Assembly: GCA_012861695.1 (NCBI GenBank)
Contig: JAAOOA010000086.1
Span: forward strand, 4,485,293 to 4,549,292
DNA length: 64,000 nt
Source of the DNA: Trematomus loennbergii
Taxonomy: Eukaryota; Chordata; Actinopteri; Perciformes; Nototheniidae
Direction: 5' to 3'
Shown: positions 1 to 11,607 of the stretch, in pieces
Layout of the letters: every line of letters begins with the position of its first letter
Numbering within the stretch: position 1 is the first letter of the stretch
Notes under the pieces: generated by a model
What the model was told of the DNA's origin: nothing
Databases searched by the model: none
Seen by the model: the letters and a program-made list of their open reading frames with translations, nothing else
Position numbers and translations under genes: made by a program

Positions 1-1650
1 TCTGAAGGACGCATAAGGTCAACGTTGATAGACATTGATGGTGTGTATGGAGCCCTTCCCTTTGTGTGTAAATGACTTCAAAAACATACATTTCATCAGG
101 GATAAATGACTCACTTGTCATTTGTTAATGCATGTAAAATATCAAAGCCATACACATGTCTTTAGAATAAGTGGGTTTGAAACAACAAAGCATTTTGTGT
201 GTTAAAGGCTTGAGTCAATAAGGCAATTTTCCTGATCCATTAATTAATGAAACTGCTTCATAACAAATCCTGACAAAAGCCAAGTGTTTTTAAAACTTCT
301 ATAGGTAACTGTGCAGTAAATTGCATGGCAAAATAATCTTCAAATTAGTCAATAAGTTCAACCCAGGACATTACATGTAACTGTTGAACTTACTTGAATA
401 TATGAGGGGTTTCAAGTTAGTTATTAGGAATCTAGAAACTTTCTGTTCTCCGCATTGTTTTAACTCTATTGTCTCAGTCTCTTCAGACATTATTCCTGAC
501 AATTCTGCTACTACAATGCATGACGTTGGCAGTAAAGGGGTCAGGTTGTTGAACAATGCATGAGCAGATTGGCTCTCAAGTTGTCATAAAATATCCTGAC
601 CCGTGCATCTTCATGGCTGACACTGACCCTAAACACACCTGACCCAGTGTGTTTAGAGGGGAGGGGCATGAGCCAGTGTTCAGAGCCTCTCTGCCATCCA
701 ACTGCTGGCATCAGGGCTGTTGTTTTAGGACGGCTGCCAAGTGATAAACTTCTGGGTTCGCCTCATTGTGTCAAGTCTTTTTATATTCTCCATCTTCGTC
801 CTCTCTAGCTCAGCCTTTCATTGTTTACCACGGTGCCAAGATGATTGTTCACATCGGGCCTGGAATTTGACATTCCCCTCTATTGTCAACACACATACAA
901 TAAAGAGGTTTGATCCGCAGCTGCATCCTCAGCCCAAACAATAAACACATGCTGCTGCTCACTATGATCCAAGAAGATATTTTAAAACCTCTTCAAGTCA
1001 TCTGTGTCTTTTGCTTATTTTGCACATCAGTTTGAAATTGGAATCCACATCAATCATTTTTTCCAGGTTATTTAATTACATAACATGATGACAGTTTTGC
1101 TTGTAATTAATGCCGTTTCTCTAAGCCCTTGTTGCAACAGGTAGTCCATTTGAAAATGCTTCACAGGTTTGCTGCTGTGTTGTTTGAAGTTGACTTAACG
1201 GAACAAATGAGTTTGTTGCGGCGGCCTTCGACATGTATCATATTTCTTTGATGTGTGAAGATGGATTGATGTAGTTCAGTAGAAGTTCAGAGATTTAATC
1301 CCATCCTCAGGCGGGAAATAAGAGAGTAAAACAATACGGGAGGACCTGCTGAATGTGGTCTATAAATACGGGAGCTCCATGGAATGAGGAGACTGTTGAC
1401 ATGGTGTGAGCACTTAAACAACAGGGATGCAATTGGGGATGTAAACATCATCACTCTTTGAAGTGCACGCCACAGGTCTGTGCAAAGTGCCATTGCCTAT
1501 GTTATTTCAGGCCTTTTCTGAGAGTTTCCCAAACAATTATAAAGGGGTGTTTTTGTAGACCTTTCAGCTTGTGGCCTTCTTAATGCAAAGAGATCCATCC
1601 ATAACGTTGCATATCTATGGGGAGTTCACCTAAAGCCCAATGTTCCCTTA
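1..1650. other. Unique noncoding DNA, no gene seen
   Basis: No exon with convincing splice sites, no transposon terminus and no tandem repeat is visible here. The longest frames are under 70 codons and look like chance. The stretch around 600-960 is slightly GC-richer and could be regulatory, but nothing in it identifies a function. Confidence 0.5.
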
Positions 1651-1849
1651 AAAGTATAGTTTATTATTTTGGGAAATATGTTTACCTATTTTCTAGATAT
1701 GTAGATAAGAAGATAGATACTCGTCTACTATCTGTCTGTTGAATATAACAATCAGCAGGTGCTAAGATAAGTTTATTATAAAGAATGTGAACAGTGGGAA
1801 ACGGCTAGCATGGCTCTGTCCGAATGTAACAAATCTGCCAACCTCTAAA
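1651..1849 (+). repeat. Left half of a split palindromic teleost repeat
   Basis: The stretch starts with a TTTTGGGAAATATG-type end and runs into a GGGAAACGGCTAGCATGGC core followed by ACCTCTAAAG. I recognise this order from a repeat found in many spiny-rayed fish. It stops abruptly at CTCTAAAG, and the expected continuation (AAAGCTCATTAATAA) resumes at 5662. The copy is therefore interrupted by about 3.8 kb of other repeats. Further copies in this window lie at 13868-14165, 26790-27060 and 61015-61260. The family name is not assigned. Confidence 0.7.
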
Positions 1850-2506
1850 GGCCCTGACCAAGCGCAAACTCTGGGAAGAGCCGGGACGCCAATACGGAAG
1901 TGCCACAAACTGCAGTTCATATATTGGCCGATAGGCGATGACTGCAGAAAGGAGCAATTTCCATAGACCCCCATGTTAAAATGCCCAATTTCACAGCAGA
2001 AAAAAAACGTTTCTAGCCCTGGATGCAATAAATATTATTATGTATATAGTTAGATTCCACCTTCATGATTATGAATCTGTGAGTGAATTGTTTTCTAACA
2101 TGACCCTTTTATTTATATTAGGTCTTAAAGTTTTTGCATAAATTAGGGCGTGGTCACATTGAGTGACAGCTCTGTCAAGTGACTGCTGCTGTTAGCTTCT
2201 TGTCTCTCTGCTAGCTGCTCCGTGTGAAGCTACAGGGACTCTGCCTGCTCAGTTCATCCAGGGAACACAACTTGACCCCGGCCGTGTTTGTTTGTTCTTC
2301 ATGCTTATATATCGGACTATTGTGACTCGCTCTGCGGTTAAAACAGACGGTGCATGAATGCCGTTTTGCGGTAAGTGAAATTCGAGTACTTTATTTTTTT
2401 TTTAATCAGCTACGTAATGAATGTTAAGGCTTGGGTTAGCGTGTAAGCGAGTGGTAGCTACATCGGTGCTAACGATGCTAATCTTAGCCTCCAAGTTAAC
2501 TTAAAA
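1850..2506. repeat. Repeat mosaic inside the split palindromic repeat
   Basis: It begins with GGCCCTGAC-CAAGC, which resembles the terminal inverted repeat of the element at 5188-5661 with four bases missing. Next come segments I know as common teleost dispersed repeats, around 1870-2030 and 2140-2370. ATGCCGTTTTGCG followed by GTAAGTG near 2358-2376 looks like a short first exon with a splice donor. Boundaries between pieces are not sharp. Confidence 0.5.
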
Positions 2507-5189
2507 CCATAGACTGTATATATAAAGGTTAAAACGAAATAGACAAGTGTTAAGCGTTAAGTGGGATAATACTGTAGAACAAAAGGCTTCTGTTTGAGGT
2601 TGATAAAATAAGGTCATCCTTGTAACTTAGAGAGATATTTTATTATGTAGGTAGGAACTGTATGCATCGCTAAGGTTAATTTAAATTGGCTATGCTCAAG
2701 TATGTAGACAAGCTAACGTCGAAGTAGTGTATGTGAAATCAACCTCACAATAAGATGTGTGTATATTACAATTATTAATGTCATATTTCAAGATGATTAC
2801 TTAGATATTACAATATGGTTGGTTGAGCTGGAGTTCATTATTGAGCTTACACGTTAACGTCACAGTCATCTGAAGAACGAACCCAAACCTTGTTGTTTTT
2901 ATTAATTGCATTACCAAATTGGTATCAAATAAACAGTAAGCATTGGTAACACAACTTCCAAAGTTACAGTAAAATAAAAAGGACCCTGACTCGGACAATA
3001 CACAATCCAACATGTTCAACAGAAGATAAGTTATATTGTTTGTACACATGGTTCTTTACATATATATCTGTTTGTTTAAAGTGTCCAGGTGATGCAGACA
3101 GGCTGGACCAGAGAGTGAGAGACAGAACTGGACTCCTCACAGCAGTGAACTTCAGCACAGGTACAAATACTCTTTTTTCATACTGTACAAAGAATCAAGA
3201 AAGATATTGGTTTAAATAAATGAAGTATTGACTTTAATACACTGATATACATTCCATTAAACAATACTAAATACTAGATCACCTACACATCAGTGAAGTT
3301 GAGGGTTTTTTCCATGCAAAGGGTTACATTTAGATGTTAACAAGCAATATGACTGTCAGCTTTCTAATTTAAGGTATTGAAGGCAAAGATATTTAACGCA
3401 TAGTGACAACTGCTATTTATCTCTCAATATTGTCTGTAAAAACGTGGTAAAAGTTATTCTTTCAGTGAGACAACAGAGCAAGCTTGTTTTAATAACAGTT
3501 AAATATTATTTTGATAATAAAATATTTCAATGTTGATGAATTTCATACTGTTCATTCATAATCTGATTGTCTTTGTAGCTCACTGTTGAAATAAAAAAAA
3601 CATTACAATTACAAAATAATTATATCTACAGCCCCTAAACACAAACACACCTCTTTCATAAATAACACACTTGTTCTGCAATAATATGTTTTATGTTTCC
3701 TGTAATTTTTGTTAGGAAAGGACATGCCTGAAAGACACGACTCAGCATCTCTCTTCTCTGAGGGTCAAGAAGAACATCCAAGAGGAAAATTAAAAGCTGA
3801 TGTTATGAGATGTTAAGACCAGTACAGGACATTCACTAAGAAACTACTTTTATTGTGAAAACACAGTCAGCTGATCGAATGCACCTATTTCCACATCTAC
3901 ACTCCATCAGCTGATTATTTCTATTTGCCTCACTTTATGAGCTTCACAACATGTACCTTGTACCGCAGAGTTTGCAACGCAAATAAATGGGGCCAATCTT
4001 CAGTCGATGTGAATGTGTAATCTAACATTTTCAGTAAGAATAATGGACAAAAGGAGTGCAAATACAAATTCAATTTATTGAAATGTGAACCAAAAGTTAA
4101 TCAAACATGTTTTAAATAAAAAGCACATATGGACAGAAGGTGTAAACCTATTAAATGTATAAGTAAACACATTTAGTCAAATAAAGTGACAGACAGGCCT
4201 GTGCAGGTGGTATCAGCTATGCATGGGCTCCTCCATCAGGCCTGGTCCTCCTCGCAGAGGAAAGACCCTCAGTCCTCTCCAAACCAACAGACAGGACGTC
4301 CATCACACGGAGGTTTCTCCCTGAAGTCTCTGCAGCTCTCTGGACACCACGCTGTCTCAATCCATCCACACTGAATATGAGAGGGGAAAATGAAAATAAT
4401 AAATGCTTTAGACAATAAGAAATATAAAGTTGACTGTTGAGTTGCTCAGTTTTTTTAGATTGTCAATACTATTACTGTATAACTAATATCTCAGGTTAAG
4501 AGGCACCTTCAAATAAAGATTGGTCTTTAAATACATTTTGTCTTTTGAATTGTTTGTCTAAAGTCAAGGATCTAGAACTGGTACTTAGTTTTAATGATAC
4601 AGTCTGGTTATAATGCTGTTTGGAGGAGGCCTCACAGGTAAGAGCACTAACTAGCTACATCACATGTACCTTAGCTTAACTTAAATGTATTAAACGTATA
4701 ATTAAGTGATGCAAAATATAAATAACTAATGTCATGCAAACATATTAATATTTGCTTGATTCCAGTGTTGCATTTAGCACATTGCATACAAAAATTAAGA
4801 AAAAGAGAAATAACGCATAAAAACGTTAGGGATTTAAGATTCTGAAGTATTATGCTAAAAACTCAATTTAGATTATTATTTATAGTTTTGCTGAATAGTT
4901 CATGTCCGCTTACCTTAGAAACGTACAATGCGATGGCAGTGTGCAGATGGGGAGCATGTTAGCTTAGCTTGGTAGCTTGAGTTAGCTCTGTTACTTCCAG
5001 CTCGGAGGCAGCAGGTCCCGCCTCGGCTCCGCCTCTTTGCCCTTATTTGGAGCAGGCGGGAGTTCGACTCTGACGCCACTATCGAGCCGTTAGTGGCCGA
5101 CTCCGCCTACTAAGGGCTTCTCAGCAACTCTGCAGAATCCTATGGGTGACGTCACGGACCCTACGTCCATTTATATATACAGTCTATGG
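2507..5189. mobile_element. Possible 2.7-kb element with 20-bp perfect inverted termini
   Basis: The left end is CCATAGACTGTATATATAAA (2507-2526), and its exact reverse complement occupies 5170-5189. The motif is a common terminus of dispersed fish repeats. No transposase is readable. The interior has gene-like signals on both strands. On plus there is an exon-like block at about 3083-3160 with AG and GT flanks, a second after TTTTGTTAG at about 3720, and AATAAA near 3981. On minus there is a donor (AAG|GTAAGC) near 4913, an acceptor near 4374 and AATAAA at 4079-4074. The family is unknown. The termini could also belong to two separate short elements. Confidence 0.45.
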
Positions 5190-5661
5190 CCCTGACACAC
5201 CAGGCCGAAATCGGCCGTTTTCGTTAGTCGGACGACGAAGCGTGCCCTGTCGCCCAAACTCAATTTGGTGTGTCCCGCACCGTCAGCCGTGACACGCCTT
5301 ATTTGAGAATGTCTTCCACAAGCAACACTCCAATGGCTGATAGCTCCAGTACCACGAAACATGTTTTCGATGGACGAGAGTGAAAATGAAACGCACACGC
5401 TATTTGTTGTTTGTTTAGATCACGCAGTCTGTTCTTCTTCTCTGTCTTCCGGTTGTTGCCTCTTTTGAATGACGAATACACACTACCGCCGCCTGCTGGT
5501 AAGGAGAGTTATTGCCACTCACGCATGCGCAGTTCGTATGTGCTCGGCTGAAGTCTTTGTGGTGTGTTCCAGTGCGACACATGGCCAAGACGCAGGAGAA
5601 CACGGCGATGCAACAGTCGGCGTCGGCGAGTTCTCTGGTGACTGCTTGGTGTGTCAGGGCC
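5188..5661. mobile_element. 474-bp MITE with GGCCCTGACACACC termini
   Basis: GGCCCTGACACACC at 5188-5201 is matched by its exact reverse complement at 5648-5661. The interior is GC-rich compared with its surroundings and encodes no protein. The open frames within it (up to 111 codons) are shadows. No clean target-site duplication is visible because both sides abut other repeats. It is a non-autonomous DNA transposon of uncertain superfamily. Confidence 0.7.
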
Positions 5662-5845
5662 TTAAAGCTCATTAATAATAATGTTACATCCCATTTGTTT
5701 AATCTGTAGAGATAAAACAAATGTGCTTTAAAATGTGGGGTCCCGCACATAAATATCCAGAAAACACCACTTTTGTGTTTTTACAAATTAAACAAAGAAG
5801 ATATACTATGATATGTAAATAAGTGAGCTTCAGAGGTACACTACA
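5662..5845 (+). repeat. Continuation of the split palindromic repeat
   Basis: TTAAAGCTCATTAATAATAATG followed by a TTTGTTTAATCTGTA block continues the repeat that broke off at 1849. Between about 5775 and 5845 the same block appears in reverse complement, as expected for the second arm of this palindromic family. The arm then becomes unrecognisable. Confidence 0.6.
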
Positions 5846-8185
5846 CTCATTTCTTAAGTGTACGGTATCTGTATAACAATTGTCACTTGCACGAAGCAAG
5901 GTTAGACAAAAACAAAATGACCCTGACCATGAAATACCTTCACGGAGTGCGTAGATGCGCAAGCTGTCATCCAAAGAACAAGAGGGTTTAGGACCAAGGT
6001 ACGTTTTAACCGTTTTTTTTTAGTTCTAATTGAAACAAAAACAAAAACGGGTCGTTTTTTTGTTTTTCAATTTTGCCCCAAAAGGGAAAAACCGGAAATT
6101 CAACTCGTTTTTTCGTTTTTTACTGTTAAAACAAGTATACCACTCGATGTTTCGTTTCTATAGGTGGGTGGGTCTCCAGTGCCTCCTTGCTTCTGATTGG
6201 CTAGTTTGCCCTATGCTTGCGCTGTACTCTTCAAAATAAAGGTTCATACTCTTTGCCTAGACAGTGCAGTGCGTGTTTGCACGAATATACATTGAATATA
6301 TGGCTACATGCAAAACATACAGAAGACAGTCTGTCCGTGTGTGTGCGTATGTGTGTGCGTGTCTGTCGGTCTGTCTGTCTGGCTGTCTGTCTTGCACTGT
6401 CAGCCATGAATCCCTATCTTATAAAGTATGAGTATCTCTCTGTTTGATGTTACTGACACTGCTGAATTGATTCGGCCGTATTTCCCGTTTGCGTGGTCAA
6501 ATCAGCATCGAGGTTTTTTTCTTCAAATCTATATTAAAATAGCTTGGAGGTTGAGGATTGATAAATACTATTTAGAGTACTTTTACTGTGTACTCTGTCA
6601 AACTCCCCTCTTGAGTACAATAATGCATGCTTTTGCTATCTTTGATGAGAGATAAAATGATGTTCTGCCATAAATTCTTAATGAGAGTGATACTGTTTGA
6701 CTCAGTATACTAATTTAACTACACCAACAAGTACTTTTTCAGGTATTCTTTTTCAAATTCCCCTCCTTAGTACAAGAATGCATCTTAAATAAAAATGTGT
6801 CATTCGACTTATATTGTTGGACAGAGTATTTTAAGAGGATATGGTAGACATGATATCAGCACTACTTCCAGTCAGTACTCCAGCAGCAGCTTTTACCCCT
6901 TGGGAAATCTTCAGAGAATATCCTGCATAGCTGGTCTATCCTTCAGCAAAGTGACACACCCTGTCACTCTTGTTGGCCTCTTATAATGATGCTATCCTTT
7001 AACAGCCAGCGCCACCATTTGGGAGAGCACATTTTGTGTCTTGATATCTTGTTGAAAAAACAATACAAAAGTGTAACTCCATCTGATTCAGCCAGCTCTA
7101 TCGTTTGGTTGACATGTTATGCACAAACAACCTCTAGATGTCACTGTGGTTCGAACAGAATGCCCTTCAGCTAGCTTCCACTGAGAAAGTTGGCATGCTA
7201 AAAATCACTCCTGAAGAAATCACTCTTTTTGGTCAACTTTTGTAAGGTAACCATATCATTTTTTACATATTTTAGTGTCAGAGCACTGACTGAACATAAT
7301 TAGATAACTTGATGCACAAAACATTTTTGTAACAAGGGTGTAATTATTTTTTGGAAAATATGCTCAACCAACCGGTTGAATTGGCCTTCATATTGTAAAC
7401 TAGCAATACGACTTTTTCAAAGTTTCAGAGATGTTTTCCAATAAAATATGCTAAATAAATGGCTAGATTCATGGTAATATTACTAAATCTAGTACTGCCT
7501 TATGAGTCTCAGAGTGAAAGAGTGATCATTATTTATATAGCACCTTTCATGCATGGCATTCAGCCCAAAGTTGCACACACATGAGCAAGTTAGGCAACAC
7601 AGGATTAGACATTTGCTGTTAGGCCAGTTGTTTGTTGTTAGGCCAAACTTTTTATAATGAAAAACACTTTCCATTACTTTTTTCCATTTCTTTTTTGTTT
7701 TACAATTATAATTTATTATTTTTTATGAATATATCTGGTTGTATATATTGCTCATCTTCCATAAAAGAAAAAAATGTGTTTGTGTTTTATTTGAGTTTAA
7801 TGCATACAAATACTGTACTATATGATGATTGTTGAAAATGCACTTTTGCCAAGGCCAGCTCGACCAGTTGGTAGAGGCTCATAAAAACAAAACTGTGTGG
7901 TCAGTAAAAAAAATAAAAATGGTTTGTGGTTATTTGTCCTATTTGATAAAAAAATGCAAAGAAATAATTTGTCTTCTTGGTCTGGCAATTAAAGGGTTAA
8001 AATATGATTATTTTCTGCCCCTAGTTCGTTCCTGGCAGATTCTTCAGTCTCATCAGCCTCATCTTTCCATCAGTCCCAGTCAACGCATCAGCCTCCAGCA
8101 CACTTTCAGTGTCTGACTCCATAGAGATATTGTCCTGATGCTGTACAAGGGTGATGCCCATGATCACAAATGTGCCACTGACCTC
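5846..8185. other. Noncoding DNA with low-complexity tracts
   Basis: There is no gene. 6010-6140 is T- and A-rich and resembles a dispersed fish repeat. 6340-6400 is a short TG/TCTG-rich tract. 6570-6625 and 6725-6780 are diverged copies of one another. Near 7530 a TTTATATAGCACCTTTCATG segment resembles the tail of a common fish retroposon. 7829-8120 has no recognisable content. Confidence 0.45.
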
Positions 8186-8361
8186 TACATGTCACTTGTT
8201 AGTTGCTTTTACCTTACATACACTCAATACTGTGGACAATCCTCACAGGAGCTATTTGGGGTGAAGCCCAGGGACACAACGACATGTTGACTGCAGTGGG
8301 GATTGAACCAGTCCCCCCTGAACCGAAGATCAACGCACGATCAGCCACAGCCTCCCTAGCC
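8186..8361 (-). mobile_element. Degraded tRNA-derived SINE
   Basis: On the minus strand this has the same order as the better copies at 22341, 41923 and 45606: a tRNA-like head, a body containing TGTCCCTGGGC, then the tail start. The 3' hairpin region is mutated, the (TGTAA)n tail is lost, and no target-site duplication can be seen. It is the oldest-looking of the five copies in the window. Confidence 0.7.
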
Positions 8362-9544
8362 ATATTATGTCTGTCATTAATGTTACATCACCCCTTATAA
8401 CAGTTTTCTTTCCTTTCTTCTCTTTTCTCTTCTCTTGACTGAATTAAAAAGTCCAGTCTTTAAGTAATATTTGAAGTCCTTTTCCTGCACCTTTTTAAGG
8501 CTATGTTTGCAATATGTATTCAAAGGTCACTTATTTAAATAAATCAATATCTGAGGTTAGCAAACAGATACTGCCTTTATCTAGAGAGCCAATGACACCC
8601 ATGAAGAATTGCAAATATTTTCATCTGCTGTATTAATACAATTGCCATTTGCTTTCAAATTGAAAATAAGGCACTCTCAGCCCAGAACATTATACAAAAT
8701 ATATATATTTTAAAAGGGACCCGTAAGGCTTTTTCTTTTTATGCTTTGCATTTGTACTAATTTGTAGTCAATTTGGACAAATATCTTTCGAACTAAAAAT
8801 ATCCTATGATTGCATATGGTGTGAATATGTATACCCTGCTCACTCAGTATTATTTTAAGGTACAATTTATATTTTAAATGTAATGAAAAAGCCAACTCAA
8901 TAGTGTGTTAAAAATAGACTTTAGGATATTGTAAAACAAAAAACTGCTATATAATGTATTCTTAACCCTCCTTTATCTTCACATTTGCTTCACACCCTCT
9001 ATCCTTGGTGGTCATTTTGACCCCAGGAGTTCAAGAAAATGATCATATTCAAAATTGTTACCAAAATGTACATTTCAAGTACTTTATGTTTCTTAGTTGA
9101 CTATCTAAATACCATTTAAATAAAACACTACTAGCCATTTTCATTACATTAGCAGCACTAAACGTACCCTGTTTTTCACGTGGGGAGCCGGACCAAGATA
9201 ACTTTCCATTTTTGGAAAGTAATGTTTCTGCTTGTGTTTGACAGACAACAGGAGCATCTGCATGGGGTATTCAGGGTGGAAATTTGACAGAGGATTTCTC
9301 TGAAAGTACAAATAAAAGTATTTTATAGTCTTTGCGCTAGTAGTCTAACTACTGAGTCCAAAATGATCAGTCTTCGAACTTAAAAGTATTTTTTATTGCT
9401 CGTCACATATACTGTAGCAGCAAGACAGGCATTGTTGTACCATGGAGGGGACTTTGACAGGAGAGTATCAAGAAGTACACAGTAAAAGTATTTCATATTA
9501 TTTGGGATAGTTGTAACTACAACTGATTGCAACTTCATCAGTCT
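8362..9544. other. AT-rich unique noncoding DNA
   Basis: No exon, RNA gene or complete repeat is recognised. A short GGTCATTTTGACCCC motif near 9010 resembles the core of the inverted-arm element at 33737-35420 but is isolated. A pyrimidine-rich run lies at 8403-8440. Confidence 0.45.
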
Positions 9545-9860
9545 TATGAAAAACGTATGGCCAAAAATAATGTTATCGCTCATCAAAGTGGAATGTGGGG
9601 TTGGGCCACGGCCGGCCATTGCCGCTCGAAAGCGCTGGAGACGCTGTAGTACATATGCCAGGCCTGTAAGTGGCGCTGTAGTCTGCCACAAAAGCAGCGA
9701 AGAAGACTTCCCGCGCATGGTTGCTTTGGTTACCCTTCTGTTTATTCTCCGCTGTGGCTTTTTTTTCTCCCTCCCCGAGGCAAGCGTTTGCTCCCGCTGC
9801 TTTAATTCAATGCAATCCCTCCCCGTCGAGGCAAGCACTGTAATTCTCTCCAGTTAGTCC
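9545..9860. repeat. GC-rich dispersed repeat fragment
   Basis: The block around 9650-9730 (CATATGCCAGGCC, then GGCGCTGTAGTCTGCCAC, then GAAGACTTCCCGCGCATG) is one I recognise as a repeat in fish genomes. Its base composition contrasts with the AT-rich flanks. The 152- and 103-codon frames over it run on opposite strands and are not convincing proteins. The ends are not defined. Confidence 0.45.
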
Positions 9861-10089
9861 ACCAGCAGATGACAAACATTCACCTCTCCGCCTCTTCCAA
9901 GGAACGAGGAGACCATGCGGCAGAGTTTCAGTTATGTTTTCTTTCGCCGGTCAAGATGTCCGTTAAAGTTTAAATCTTCCGGACAAAATTAGAAAAGTGC
10001 CGGTCAAAGGTCTTCTTTGTTATTTATTGAGCTTTAAAACAAATGAATAACGACTCTATAGGCCTATAATAATATAATAAAACACGGAG

Positions 10090-10351
10090 GACGGAGATCT
10101 ATTTTTCTCCCCCTCTTCTGACTTGATCAGAGCACGGCTCCGCTCTCCTGCAGGGGGGCGTGGTCAGCTGCAGCTCACAGAATCAGCCCCCTGCAAAAAC
10201 AGGGCTGGAGAACAGCACATAGAGCGAAATGAGGCATGGCTAAAATGCATGATCTGTTTGGTATTTTGAAAACAGAAACGTATAAATATACCTTATATAG
10301 GTATGGCCCTACAATATATCATTTAAATATAGCATGATAGGTGTCCTTTAA
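10090..10351 (-). mobile_element. TTAA-target MITE, minus copy, one end missing
   Basis: Read on the minus strand it starts TTAAAGGACACCTATCATGC and continues through TGTAGGGCCATACC, AATACCAAACAGATCATGC and AGCCATGCCTCATTTCGCTC. That matches the copies at 14745-15904 and 61404-61915. The opposite terminus is not found, so this copy is truncated. Its TTAA at 10348-10351 is shared with the next element. A TTAA duplication with short inverted termini fits Kolobok- or piggyBac-like elements. Confidence 0.75.
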
Positions 10352-11603
10352 GGTACCACTTTACAATAAGACTACCCTTATAAAGGGTTTACGAATAGTT
10401 TGTAATTCATTTATTAATTATGTTGGGAAAACTTTATAAATCATTAATAAGCTTTTATAAGACATGAGATAAACAGGGCAACTGTGACCGGTTGCTTGTC
10501 AAATAGTGAGCTCACATTTATCTGTACTGCTAAGCCTTATTAGAAATGGTAGTAACTCATTAATAAATGGGAATGTGTTTAACACTTTACAATAAGGCTC
10601 CCTTTTGGCAGTTATAAATGTTAGTAACTCATAAATAAATGGTCATAAAGAGATGCCAAGAAACATCAAGATGGAAGGGGGGGAATCAACTCAGTGAACA
10701 ACAGATAGCAAGGATGCTGGCTGATGAAGAAGACGAAGTAAGCTAGGTAGTTAATATAAGACTTAGTCATCTTGCCAAATAGTGAGCCTGTGTTGACGTA
10801 TGAAAACTGTTAGAATTGGTTTATAAATGGTTCTTAATGATTAATAAAGTGTTTACAACCTAATTAATAACCTAATTATAAACCCTTTATAGGCGCTTTC
10901 ACACTTTTCCCCGTGCTTTTCCCTTTTAGTTCCGATAGTTCCTGGGATTTTGCGTTCACACCAAAAAGAGAACTTAGTTCATGAGAACTTTTACCCCCTT
11001 TTCAGTCCCTGCTAGAGAGCAGGTACTTTCCTGGGGAGAAAAAAGTTCCAATTTCTGATTGGCTGGGCGAATTGCAAACCACGCCCTGTAAAACTCGGAA
11101 AGGTTTTTTGAAGCCGCCATTGTATTTGCTGGCATTAGCATTATTAGCATTAGCATTAGCCCCTCGCACCAACGGAGAGAGACTAACTTATGGCAACACA
11201 AAAGAAACATGGGAGCGGTGGAGAGATGAGGAGGTGTCGGCGTTCTGGCGATTTACCCGGAAGGCTTCAGTAGAAGCTGCTGGGAGTCCCAGCAGCTTCT
11301 ACTGAAGCCAGTCCCCAACTCCGGGGACTTCCGGCCGGGGACTTCGGGTGGCAGTATACGCCGCGAAGTTGTTTGCGGCCTGCCAGTAAACCCAAAGCAG
11401 AAGAAGAAGAAGTGACGTCAGCGGCTTCATTTGCGTAATCTTCCCTCAGAGAACTTATTCCGGTGTGAACGCGATCGGCTCTTAGTTCCATGGGGGTACT
11501 AAGTGGGGGGTACTAAGTGCTGGGAACTAAGTACGGCAAAGTACTTGGTGTGAAAGCGGCTATTGAATCCTTTATTAGGGTAGTCTTATTGTAAAGTGGT
11601 ACC
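10352..11603. mobile_element. TTAA-flanked element with GGTACCACTTTACAATAAG termini
   Basis: GGTACCACTTTACAATAAGA at 10352 is mirrored exactly before 11603, and the inverted similarity runs on for about 35 bp. TTAA flanks both sides (10348-10351 and 11604-11607), giving a clean target-site duplication. No transposase is readable, so it is non-autonomous. Its right part is interrupted by the element at 10890-11562, leaving about 580 bp of its own sequence. Confidence 0.8.
10890..11562. mobile_element. Nested MITE with TAGGCGCTTTCACAC termini
   Basis: The left end TAGGCGCTTTCACAC matches the reverse complement of the right end (TAGCCGCTTTCACAC) with one mismatch. The subterminal regions are both rich in AGTTCC/GGAACT motifs. 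It sits inside the TTAA-flanked element. A TA dinucleotide borders each side, but no longer target duplication is clear, so the superfamily is left open. A 47-bp near-perfect palindrome lies within it at 11263-11309. Overlapping frames of 74-78 codons are not proteins. Confidence 0.7.
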
Positions 11604-11607
11604 TTAA

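Noticed and set aside
7850..7885. tRNA-like CGACCAGTTGGTAGAG motif
   Set aside because: No B box or cloverleaf follows; at best it is a fragment of a degraded SINE.
9380..9857. 152-codon minus and 103-codon plus frames
   Set aside because: They overlap each other on opposite strands across a GC-rich dispersed repeat and have no recognisable domain.
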